Source of the DNA: an uncultured Spartobacteria bacterium
GTDB lineage: Bacteria; Verrucomicrobiota; Verrucomicrobiia; Chthoniobacterales; UBA6821
NCBI GenBank assembly: GCA_903831635.1
Contig: CAIKYN010000033.1
Span: 1 to 5,724 of the forward strand
Length of the DNA stretch: 5,724 nucleotides
Direction of reading: 5' to 3'
The stretch's first letter is position 1. Each line of letters opens with the position of its first letter. A program made the position numbers and the translations under genes. The notes under the pieces were generated by a model, which saw only the letters and a list, made by a program, of their open reading frames with translations, had not been told where the DNA came from and made no database searches. This document shows, piece by piece, positions 1-5,724 of the stretch.

Positions 1-703
1 ACTCCCAACGACCTACGTCGACTATTCCGAGGATCCCCAGGAGATCGAACTGAGCGCGATCACCACCGTTCTCCACACCCACACCCGCATCACCGATCTC
101 TACAGCAACAAGATCGACCAACTCCGCGAGCAGGTCCGACTCACCGTCGAGGCTGTGAAGGAGCGTGAGGAGAGCGAGATTATCAACAATGCCGACTTCG
201 GACTCCTTAACAAGGTCTCGCCTGCCTACAGGATCAAAACCCGTAAAGGGCCTCCAACCCCTGACGATCTCGACGAGTTGCTGAACCTGATCTGGAAAAA
301 GCCGGCCTTCTTCCTAGCCCATCCCAAGGCGATCACCGCCTTCGGACGTGAGGCCACTCGCCGGGGTGTTCCTCCCGTGGTCGTTCATCTCTTCGGTTCT
401 CCGTTCATCACCTGGCGCGGCGTACCGCTGATTCCTTCAAATAAGCTACCGATCGATAAGGATGGCACCACCCGCATTCTCCTGCTCCGTGTCGGCGAGG
501 ATAAGCGCGGTGTCGTCGGACTTCAGAAGGTCGGCGTGGCCGGTGAGGTCGAGCCAGGTCTCTCCGTCCGCTACAGTGGGACGAGTGATAACTCCATCGC
601 CTCTCATCTGGTAACCCGCTACTTCTCCCTCGCTGTCTTGGCAGAGGATGCTCTGGCCAGCCTCGATGGCGTTGTTCTAAGCCACTATCACGAGTATGTC
701 TGA
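1..703 (+). CDS. Family 2A encapsulin shell protein (SrpI / MMP-I type), C-terminal part
   Basis: The reading frame is open from base 2 to the TGA at 701-703, giving about 233 residues with no N terminus in the window. The family is usually a little over 300 residues, so roughly the first quarter is missing. Recognisable family segments are NADFGLLNKVSPAYRI, TRKGPPTPDDLDELL, KPAFFLAHPKAITAFGRE, RGVPP, HLFGSPFITWRGVPLIPS, TRILLLRVGE and the C-terminal LVTRYFSLAVLAEDALASLDGV..HYHEY. These match the HK97-fold shell protein known as SrpI in Synechococcus and major membrane protein I in mycobacteria, which self-assembles into a cytosolic icosahedral compartment. No cyclic-nucleotide-binding insert, the mark of Family 2B, is seen in the visible part. 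The next gene is a desulfurase with a cargo-like extension and overlaps this one by 8 bases, which strongly supports the Family 2A assignment. The GTG at 155 is an internal valine codon, not a start. The family is recognised from memory; compartment formation is inferred. Confidence 0.93.
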   Translation, partial: LPTTYVDYSEDPQEIELSAITTVLHTHTRITDLYSNKIDQLREQVRLTVEAVKEREESEIINNADFGLLNKVSPAYRIKTRKGPPTPDDLDELLNLIWKKPAFFLAHPKAITAFGREATRRGVPPVVVHLFGSPFITWRGVPLIPSNKLPIDKDGTTRILLLRVGEDKRGVVGLQKVGVAGEVEPGLSVRYSGTSDNSIASHLVTRYFSLAVLAEDALASLDGVVLSHYHEYV

Positions 704-1451
704 GTCGATTCCCGTCATCTCTGGGGGCATCACGCCCCCCGGGATCGGGGAGACCGCGCATAGCGATCTCGTTGCGGGACTTTTCCGGGAACAGCTTTCT
801 CGGAAGCTCCCCCCGTCGGCTCCCGATCTTGGCTTGTCGCTTCCCAATGCCGACGCTGTCGAGCATTTGCAGCCATCTGGCTTTGCCAAAGGCGCCCTAG
901 CATCAGCCTTGGACCCCTATTCAGGCCCGGTGGATTACTCTGCCTACACGGCCTCCTATCCGACTTCATTTTCGGACGTACCAGAATCACCGGCAGCCCC
1001 CTCAAACTTCGAAAGACCGGATTTTTCCTTTATACCGGATGATCACGCTTCCGTGCCCTTAACAACAGAATCTCTGAGTGAGTTGACCTTTGAAAACCAT
1101 GATTTTCATCCTCAATCCCGTTCTCATTCTGAAGATGGGGCATTAAATCCCCCGCCGATCCATTCCCTATCACCCGGTAGCACCTCAACCGAGTCGTCCA
1201 CGACGAATCAAACGACAGAGCCCTCTCGCCCGGAACTTCCTTACGGAGAACCTCTCGGCCCTCGCCCGAATCTTCGCCTGGATCCCCCACACCATGGAGA
1301 GCATCCCTCCGGCACAGGAACCCAGGATGCCCCCTTCACCGGTTACACCGAGACTCCAAGCTACTACTTCATCAACGAGCCAGCGCCTGAGACCACAAGG
1401 AATTCTCCGCCTGCCACTCCGCACTCCGCCATACTTCCGGCAGCACCCTTC
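696..1451 (+). other. Disordered cargo-loading region of the desulfurase
   Basis: The first ~252 codons of the desulfurase encode low-complexity sequence rich in Pro, Ser, Thr, Glu and aromatic residues. There is no Cys or Trp, and only two Lys (K37, K65), with none from residue 66 to 258. Two islands look ordered or conserved enough to be shell-contact candidates: a potential amphipathic helix at residues 24-39 (DLVAGLFREQLSRKLP) and an aromatic patch at residues 221-228 (PSYYFINE) just before the catalytic domain. That the Family 2A desulfurase extension mediates encapsulation is established; which of these islands does so here is inference. Confidence 0.75.
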
Positions 1452-2666
1452 GATATGGAGGGCGTACGGAAAGATTTCCCAATCCTCTCGGAGAAGAACA
1501 GTGGTAAGCCGCTGATCTTTCTCGACAACGCTGCAACGACACAGAAACCGCAGGCTGTCATCGACGCCACCTCGTCCTTCTACGAGCACGATAACAGCAA
1601 TATCCACCGAGCAGCCTATGAACTCTCGGTGCGGGCAACAAAAGCCTTCGAGGAGGCACGCGACAAGGTTGCCGACTTTCTCGGTGCTCGCTCTTCCAAG
1701 GAGATCATCTTCACACGGGGAACCACTGAGGCGATTAACCTCGTGGCCAACACCTTCGGGCGGCGTTACATCGGAGAGGGCGACGAAATCATTCTCAGCC
1801 AACTGGAGCATCACGCCAACATCGTCCCGTGGCAGATGCTCGCCAAGCAGGTCGGTGCCGTTATCAAGGTTATCCCGATCAATGACCGTGGTGAATTGAT
1901 CCTCGAGGAATACATCCGCCTGCTCGGTCCCCGCACCAAGTTGGTCTCAGTCGCGCACGTCTCCAACTCGCTAGGAACCATCAACCCCGTCGAGGAGATT
2001 ATCCAGATCGCCCACGCCCATGGGGTTCATGTGCTGGTCGATGGCGCCCAGTCGACACCTCATATCCCGATCAACGTGCAGGCACTTGATGCTGATTTCC
2101 TCGTCTTCTCAGGTCACAAGGTTTTTGGCCCCACGGGCATCGGGGCTCTCTACGGAAAATCACACCTCCTCGAGGTGCTGCCTCCATGGCAGGGAGGAGG
2201 ACACATGATCCGTGACGTCACTTTCGAGCGCACGGTCTTCCAAGACGCCCCTGAGAAATTCGAGGCCGGTACCCCTGACATCGCGGGCGCCGTGGGTCTG
2301 GGTGCAGCCATTGATTACATGCATAAGGTCGGCATCCACAACATTGCTGCCTACGAGCATTCCCTGCTCGAGTATGCAACACCGAGGCTTGCGAACGTCC
2401 CGGGTCTCCGCCCCATCGGAACTGCTGCCCAAAAGGCAAGCGTTCTTTCCTTTGTTATCCCCGGGATTCCTAATGAGACCATCGCCTCACACCTCGACAA
2501 ACAGGGCATCGCTGTGAGGGCCGGACACCACTGCGCGATGCCAGCGATCCGACACTTCGGGTTGGAGAGTTCGGTGAGACCATCCCTTGCGTTTTACAAT
2601 ACAACGGACGAGATCGACACTCTCGTCGACGCACTGCATCATCTGGTCGCTAGGCGCCGACCATGA
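696..2666 (+). CDS. sufS: SufS-type cysteine desulfurase with N-terminal encapsulin-targeting extension (Family 2A cargo)
   Basis: This is a 656-residue PLP enzyme that removes sulfur from L-cysteine, giving alanine and an enzyme persulfide. Residues 1 to about 250 are a Pro/Ser/Thr-rich, probably disordered extension; residues 252-656 are a full-length SufS domain. Visible motifs are FLDNAATTQKP, the PLP-stacking region LEHHANIVPWQ (H372/H373), DGAQSTPH (D449, Q452), the PLP lysine in SGHKVFGPTG (K475), the FEAGTPDIAGAVGLGAA segment, the persulfide cysteine in RAGHHCAMP (C613) and the substrate arginine in VRPSLAFYNT (R628). The start is the ATG at 696, inside the end of the shell gene; the next in-frame ATG encodes M254, at the edge of the catalytic domain. 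No Shine-Dalgarno site precedes it, so coupled translation from the shell gene is likely. The stop overlaps the rhodanese ATG by 4 bases. Known biology of the family: the extension directs this enzyme into the shell. An ordinary Suf-pathway SufS is unlikely, because no sufBCD genes adjoin and the long extension would be unusual. Confidence 0.97.
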   Translation: MSESIPVISGGITPPGIGETAHSDLVAGLFREQLSRKLPPSAPDLGLSLPNADAVEHLQPSGFAKGALASALDPYSGPVDYSAYTASYPTSFSDVPESPAAPSNFERPDFSFIPDDHASVPLTTESLSELTFENHDFHPQSRSHSEDGALNPPPIHSLSPGSTSTESSTTNQTTEPSRPELPYGEPLGPRPNLRLDPPHHGEHPSGTGTQDAPFTGYTETPSYYFINEPAPETTRNSPPATPHSAILPAAPFDMEGVRKDFPILSEKNSGKPLIFLDNAATTQKPQAVIDATSSFYEHDNSNIHRAAYELSVRATKAFEEARDKVADFLGARSSKEIIFTRGTTEAINLVANTFGRRYIGEGDEIILSQLEHHANIVPWQMLAKQVGAVIKVIPINDRGELILEEYIRLLGPRTKLVSVAHVSNSLGTINPVEEIIQIAHAHGVHVLVDGAQSTPHIPINVQALDADFLVFSGHKVFGPTGIGALYGKSHLLEVLPPWQGGGHMIRDVTFERTVFQDAPEKFEAGTPDIAGAVGLGAAIDYMHKVGIHNIAAYEHSLLEYATPRLANVPGLRPIGTAAQKASVLSFVIPGIPNETIASHLDKQGIAVRAGHHCAMPAIRHFGLESSVRPSLAFYNTTDEIDTLVDALHHLVARRRP

Positions 2667-3193
2667 GTATCGAAATCCCAACCGTCCCTCCCCACAAGGC
2701 CAACAAGATTACCACGGACAACTCCGCGGCGATCTTACTTGATGTGAGGACCCCCTCCGAGTTTTCGGCCAGGAGGGCGATCGGTGCCCGAAACATCCCC
2801 CTCGATGCGATTCCTGCCACCATCGCAGCGGGCACTCTCTCCAAAGACCTACCCATCTGCGTGCTCTGTGAGAAAGGAGGCCGTGCTGCCATCGCAGCTG
2901 ATCATCTGATCAAGGCGGGTTACCTCGATGTCCATGTTGTCACGGGAGGCACCGAAGCTTGGACCAAGGAAGGCCTTCCCGTCGAAGGAACAGGTCGCAA
3001 CACCGTCAGCATCGAGCGACAGGTCCGTATTGGAGCTGGCAGCCTCGTGCTGATCGGGGTGATCCTCGGATTTCTGGTGAACCAGGCCTTCTTCGGACTC
3101 CCGGCATTTATTGGCGCAGGCTTGGTTTTTGCCGGCATCACCGACTGGTGCGGCATGGGATTGCTTTTGGCCAAGGCTCCTTGGAACCGGTAA
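2663..3193 (+). CDS. Rhodanese-like protein with C-terminal DUF2892-like membrane segment (YgaP-like)
   Basis: This 176-residue protein probably accepts or transfers persulfide sulfur at the membrane. Residues 15-107 form a single rhodanese domain: LLDVRTPSEF near the start, GARNIPL after it, and an active-site loop C69-E-K-G-G-R74 following strand PICVL, then TGGTEAW. A second cysteine, C66, lies three residues before the catalytic one. After a short linker, residues 117-176 resemble the YgaP/DUF2892 module: SIERQVRIGAGS, then two hydrophobic helices (about 124-142 and 145-160), then a conserved-looking TDWCGMG turn with C163 and a basic end, APWNR. The ATG at 2663 overlaps the desulfurase stop as ATGA, indicating translational coupling. 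Rhodaneses are known neighbours of Family 2A encapsulin operons, so sulfur relay from the encapsulated desulfurase is a reasonable inference. The next gene is convergent and its stop lies 35 bases away; I see no convincing terminator between them. Confidence 0.94.
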   Translation: MSIEIPTVPPHKANKITTDNSAAILLDVRTPSEFSARRAIGARNIPLDAIPATIAAGTLSKDLPICVLCEKGGRAAIAADHLIKAGYLDVHVVTGGTEAWTKEGLPVEGTGRNTVSIERQVRIGAGSLVLIGVILGFLVNQAFFGLPAFIGAGLVFAGITDWCGMGLLLAKAPWNR

Positions 3194-3228
3194 AGCAATC
3201 AGCCGAAGCCAAACCAACGGGCAGATTC

Positions 3229-4044
3229 TTAGCCCAAGCCGAGAATAAAGCGCTCCACGGCGACAGCAAAACCCTCCTGCTCATTGGAGAGAGTGACATC
3301 GCGGGCTGCTTTCTGAACATCGGGCTTTGCATTGCCCATGGCAATACCGACACCCGAGCGCTCGAACATCAGGACATCGGTCGGCATATCGCCGATCGTC
3401 GCGATTGCGGCGGCGGGGATGTTGTATTTGGCGGCAAGATACTCCACGGTTGAGCCCTTGTTGGCCTCGGGATGGGTGATGTCGAGATAGTAAGGTTGGG
3501 AAGGCTCGGCGGAGACATGGGATCCGAATTCCTTATGGGCGGCTTCTGTAGCCGCCTGAATCGCACTCAGATCGTCACTCACTCCTACGATTTTCGCCAC
3601 GTTCTCTGTGATTGATTCGATATCATCCACCACGATCGGTTCGAACTTCACGGTCCACGCCTCACGGTCCACATGAGGGGCCTTGCGATTGCCCACAAAC
3701 CATTTGGCTCCTTGATAAACCCAGATATCCAACGACATGGACTTGAGAAGTTTGAACATCGGCTTGACGAGATCCTGCTGGATGACCTTCTGGTCGATGA
3801 CATTCATTTCCCGGTCGACAACAATCCCGCCGTTGAAGCCCGAGATCGGTGTCGTCAGTTTCAAGGGGTCGATCAGCATCGACATCCCACGCGGAGGACG
3901 ACCACTTGTGACAGCAAAGAGAATGCCCGCATCATGGAGTTTGTGAACCGCCGCGATGGCGCGTTCGGTAAGGACTTTTTCCTGAGTAACCAGGGTGCCG
4001 TCCACATCGGCGATCATCATGCGGATATCGTTCGGAGTTATCAT
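3229..4044 (-). CDS. Cof-type HAD-superfamily hydrolase (probable sugar-phosphate phosphatase)
   Basis: The protein has 271 residues, a normal length for Cof/type IIB HAD phosphatases. All four HAD motifs are visible. Motif I is MIADVDGTLV, with nucleophile D13 and acid/base D15. Motif II is VTSGRP with S47. The motif III lysine is K196 in NKGSTVEYLAAKYNIP. Motif IV is IGDMPTDVLMFERSGVGIAMGNA, with D219 and D223 for magnesium. A C2-type cap fills the region between motifs II and III, including the family-typical SGFNGGIVVD. The reaction is hydrolysis of a phosphate ester, probably a sugar phosphate or similar small metabolite; the exact substrate cannot be read from sequence. The gene lies 40 bases downstream of the aldolase on the same strand, so the two are probably cotranscribed and may act on related intermediates. 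No clear Shine-Dalgarno site is visible at the ATG at 4042-4044, and M9 (just before the conserved core) is a possible alternative start. Confidence 0.93.
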   Translation of the reverse strand: MITPNDIRMMIADVDGTLVTQEKVLTERAIAAVHKLHDAGILFAVTSGRPPRGMSMLIDPLKLTTPISGFNGGIVVDREMNVIDQKVIQQDLVKPMFKLLKSMSLDIWVYQGAKWFVGNRKAPHVDREAWTVKFEPIVVDDIESITENVAKIVGVSDDLSAIQAATEAAHKEFGSHVSAEPSQPYYLDITHPEANKGSTVEYLAAKYNIPAAAIATIGDMPTDVLMFERSGVGIAMGNAKPDVQKAARDVTLSNEQEGFAVAVERFILGLG

Positions 4045-4084
4045 GGTAGTGTGTTGTGAATGATTCCTGTCGCTTGGTTAGAAC

Positions 4085-4999
4085 TTATTTCCCAGAGGCC
4101 GCCTCGTAGGCACGGATGCAGGAGAGGTAACGATCGGCGATCGTCTTGACGGTTGCCTCACGTGACGATGTGCCGGCAACGAATCCCTTGAGCGCTTCCT
4201 GCCAGAGCGTACGTCCGACAGCAAATCCATCAAATCCCTCGACCGGTGCAGCAAGTTTGATCCAGGTCAGCACCTGATCAAGATCGGCTCCACGTCCGAG
4301 AATAATGCATTTCACATCGTCTCGACCACCAGCCCTTGACTGCTTGGCAACGGCATCACAGGCCTCCGAGGAATCCAATCCCTCGATTTTCCAGATATCC
4401 GCCTCGACCCCTGCAGCCTGCATGCGACGAATGATTTCAAGAACAAGTTGGGGACGAAGCTCCCCATCAAACTGCCGCTGATGCCCCTCGAATCGGTCCA
4501 ACTGCTGAGTCGTGGCCGGCACCAGAAGCTCGAAGAGAAGCCTGCGGCCGTTGGCTTTCAACCAGCGGCTCAATGTCGCCAGACGCTCCGTCTGACGATC
4601 ATTCAAAGCGGCGTCACCTTCGGGGTTATACCGCACGAGCACCTTTGCAAATGTGGGATTGAAGGCCTCGATATGGCTACCGAAATCATCCCCGTATTGG
4701 AATTCAAACTCTTCCTGCCCGGATTTTTCCACAGGCATCGCCAAGGGAACTCCATCGGCGATTGCCCTGCGTGCCACTTCGGTGCCGAACTCTTCATCAA
4801 CCAGGATTCCTGAAATCTCCTTCGAGGCACCGCCGGCGATGGCACATTGATTGGCATCAAAAATGATATTTTTCAGTTCGATGATGTTGCTCCTGATTTC
4901 GGGGGAAACAGGAGGAATCGCCCCGAAGAGTCCATGTTCAAAGGATCCACGGTGATCAAAGGCAAGAAGATAGAGTTTTTTGTCGTAGCCGGGAGTCAT
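4085..4999 (-). CDS. DUF2090 / IolC-C-like class I aldolase (2-deoxy-5-keto-gluconate-6-phosphate aldolase-like)
   Basis: From the ATG at 4997-4999 this is a 304-residue TIM-barrel protein. Recognisable family blocks are KKLYLLAFDHRGSF at the N terminus, ISGILVDEEFG, LAMPVEKSGQ, FAKVLVRYNPEGD, LLFELLVPAT, DIWKIEGLDS, CIILGRGAD and the closing GFAVGRTLWQEALKGF. K204 in DIWKIEG is the best candidate for a Schiff-base lysine. The family is related to the C-terminal domain of fused IolC proteins, which cleaves 2-deoxy-5-keto-D-gluconate 6-phosphate in inositol breakdown. No other iol gene is nearby, so the substrate here is open; another sugar phosphate is possible. The frame stays open upstream to a TTG at 5083, with an ATG at 5059, but those 20-28 extra residues are low-complexity and lie before the conserved core, so I prefer the ATG at 4999. 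It is divergent from the serine acetyltransferase and lies upstream of the HAD phosphatase. Confidence 0.88.
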   Translation of the reverse strand: MTPGYDKKLYLLAFDHRGSFEHGLFGAIPPVSPEIRSNIIELKNIIFDANQCAIAGGASKEISGILVDEEFGTEVARRAIADGVPLAMPVEKSGQEEFEFQYGDDFGSHIEAFNPTFAKVLVRYNPEGDAALNDRQTERLATLSRWLKANGRRLLFELLVPATTQQLDRFEGHQRQFDGELRPQLVLEIIRRMQAAGVEADIWKIEGLDSSEACDAVAKQSRAGGRDDVKCIILGRGADLDQVLTWIKLAAPVEGFDGFAVGRTLWQEALKGFVAGTSSREATVKTIADRYLSCIRAYEAASGK

Positions 5000-5197
5000 G
5001 GTGAAGGATGGATAGTTTGTTGAGGGAGATAGGGAGAGGCAGGAAGCCCGCTCCCTCATACCCACCACTGGAGGTGGTGTCAAACAGTGGCCACACTATT
5101 CGAGAAATACCACGTAATCATCTCCTCAAAAGTTCCCACCGGTGTCTTATCAGGCTTTTTCTGGCATGAGCTACTTGAAAGCACTAATTTCTGTCAG
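5000..5197. promoter_or_regulatory. Divergent intergenic region between the aldolase and serine acetyltransferase genes
   Basis: The 198 bases between two divergent starts must hold promoters for the leftward aldolase/HAD pair and probably for the rightward acetyltransferase. I cannot assign a confident -35/-10 pair on either strand. TTGAAA at 5175-5180 lies too close to the ATG at 5198 to serve as a -35 box for it. The region holds several short inverted repeats (described separately) and an 8-base palindrome CACCGGTG at 5137-5144. If the aldolase started at 5059 or 5083 instead of 4999, part of this stretch would be coding. Confidence 0.45.
5063..5094. repeat. Nested short inverted repeats, possible operator
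   Basis: CACCAC at 5063-5068 pairs with GTGGTG at 5074-5079 around a 5-base loop. CCACTG at 5065-5070 is repeated inverted as CAGTGG at 5085-5090. GTGGCCAC at 5087-5094 is a perfect 8-base palindrome. The shared CCAC/GTGG half-sites in 32 bases of divergent intergenic DNA suggest a regulator-binding site or competing RNA stems in the aldolase leader. The repeats are short, so chance is a real alternative. Confidence 0.3.
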
Positions 5198-5724
5198 ATG
5201 AACTCACGGACGCACCTGCTCCAACCGATTCTCGATTCCTATCGGGAGAGCGGAGGAATCAACCATGTCGACCGCTCGAATCTTCCCTCCAAGAATGCTG
5301 TCGCAGCGCTCTGCGAGAACCTTCTCCACCTTCTCTTCCCGGGTTTCTTCTCGGATGAGGCTGTCTCAGCTCAGGAACTTCCTGAAGCCGCTCAGGAAAT
5401 CATCGATCAGATCGCCATCCAACTCGAGATGGCCATCGCTGTCAGCCTGAGAATCCGTGAGGAAACAAACACCGAGGAACATCTTCGCAGTGATGCCACG
5501 GCGATTACCGAACGGTTCTTTGCGGGGATCCCCTCAGTACGCGCCCTCCTCAAAACTGACGTAGAGGCCGCCTACGCGGGTGATCCGGCGGCGCGGAGTC
5601 TCGAGGAGATCGTTCTGGCTTACCCTGGACTCGAAGCAGTCGCCATCCAGCGCGTCGCCCATCTGCTCTACAAGGAACACGTTCCGCTCCTTCCCCGGAT
5701 GATGACCGAGTGGGCTCACAGCCG
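5198..5724 (+). CDS. epsC: Serine O-acetyltransferase, long form (SrpH/EpsC type), N-terminal part
   Basis: The frame is open from the ATG at 5198-5200 to the window edge, giving 175 residues. The enzyme transfers acetyl from acetyl-CoA to L-serine, making O-acetylserine for cysteine synthesis in the cytosol. The N-terminal helical domain shows the long-form signature: LLQPILDSYRESGGINHVD (7-25), SNLPSKNAV (27-35), LLFPGFFSDEAV (45-56). It continues into the standard SAT segment: FAGIPSVRALLKTDVEAAYAGDPAA (108-132), LAYPGLEAVAIQRVAHLLY (140-158) and the start of the active-site strand, RMMTEWAHS (167-175). The left-handed beta-helix with the catalytic residues and the C-terminal tail lie outside the window. 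No strong Shine-Dalgarno site precedes the start. A GGAGGA with an ATG at 5265 sits inside the gene but in another frame. Serine acetyltransferases are well-known companions of Family 2A encapsulins (srpH beside srpI in Synechococcus), which ties this gene to the left-hand operon despite the intervening aldolase/HAD pair. Confidence 0.94.
   Translation, partial: MNSRTHLLQPILDSYRESGGINHVDRSNLPSKNAVAALCENLLHLLFPGFFSDEAVSAQELPEAAQEIIDQIAIQLEMAIAVSLRIREETNTEEHLRSDATAITERFFAGIPSVRALLKTDVEAAYAGDPAARSLEEIVLAYPGLEAVAIQRVAHLLYKEHVPLLPRMMTEWAHS

Noticed and set aside
408..866. Minus-strand open frame opposite the shell and desulfurase starts
   Set aside because: Arg/Gly/Pro-rich product typical of antisense reading of a GC-rich gene; the plus strand is clearly coding.
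1185..1814. 209-codon minus-strand frame opposite the desulfurase
   Set aside because: It is opposite a conserved SufS domain and its own extension, with no recognisable domain in the translation.
3171..3184. CCAAGG-CT-CCTTGG inverted repeat near the end of the rhodanese gene, as a terminator
   Set aside because: The loop is only 2 bases, it lies within conserved codons (AKAPW), and no T-run follows on either strand.
3194..3228. Bidirectional terminator between the convergent rhodanese and HAD genes
   Set aside because: The only pairing seen is a 4-base GGGC/GCCC stem with a 9-base loop that runs into the HAD stop, with no T-run.
5162..5178. Sigma-54-like promoter (TGGCATG...TTGA) upstream of the serine acetyltransferase
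   Set aside because: The spacing between the GG and the G of the second element is two bases too long and the GC of the -12 element is missing.
5252..5450. GGAGGA followed by an ATG at 5265 opening a 61-codon frame
   Set aside because: It lies inside the serine acetyltransferase in another frame; the GGAGGA encodes part of the conserved SGGIN segment, and the frame gives an Arg/Ser-rich product with no recognisable features.
1..5724. CRISPR arrays, tRNA or rRNA genes, insertion sequences
   Set aside because: No regularly spaced repeats, no tRNA-like cloverleaf or rRNA motifs, and no transposase-like reading frames were found.

Overview
This bacterial window holds most of a Family 2A encapsulin sulfur-storage locus with a two-gene carbohydrate module set inside it. 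Base composition is moderately GC-rich and Shine-Dalgarno-like sequences are scarce before the starts. No taxonomic marker gene is present. A PVC/Verrucomicrobia-like bacterium would fit the mix of genes and weak ribosome-binding sites, but that is only a guess.

Left part (1-3193, + strand): the C-terminal ~233 residues of a SrpI/MMP-I-type HK97-fold shell protein (partial at the window edge), then a SufS-type cysteine desulfurase with a ~250-residue disordered N-terminal extension, then a rhodanese fused to a two-helix membrane segment. The genes overlap by 8 and 4 bases, so they form one tightly coupled operon. From what is known of Family 2A, the extension carries the desulfurase into the shell. 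The desulfurase takes sulfur from cysteine as a persulfide, and the rhodanese is a plausible membrane-tethered sulfur acceptor or carrier.

Middle (3229-4999, - strand, convergent with the rhodanese): a DUF2090/IolC-C-like class I aldolase followed 85 bases later (40 bases after removing shared margins at the stop, i.e. 4045-4084) by a Cof-type HAD phosphatase. They look like a small sugar-phosphate operon and have no obvious sulfur role.

Right part: a 198-base divergent intergenic region (5000-5197) with several short inverted repeats, then the N-terminal 175 residues of a long-form serine O-acetyltransferase (SrpH/EpsC type) that runs off the window. This enzyme makes O-acetylserine, the carbon skeleton for cysteine, and it is a regular neighbour of Family 2A encapsulins. 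Its presence beyond the aldolase/HAD pair suggests that this pair interrupts an otherwise typical shell / desulfurase / rhodanese / serine acetyltransferase cluster.
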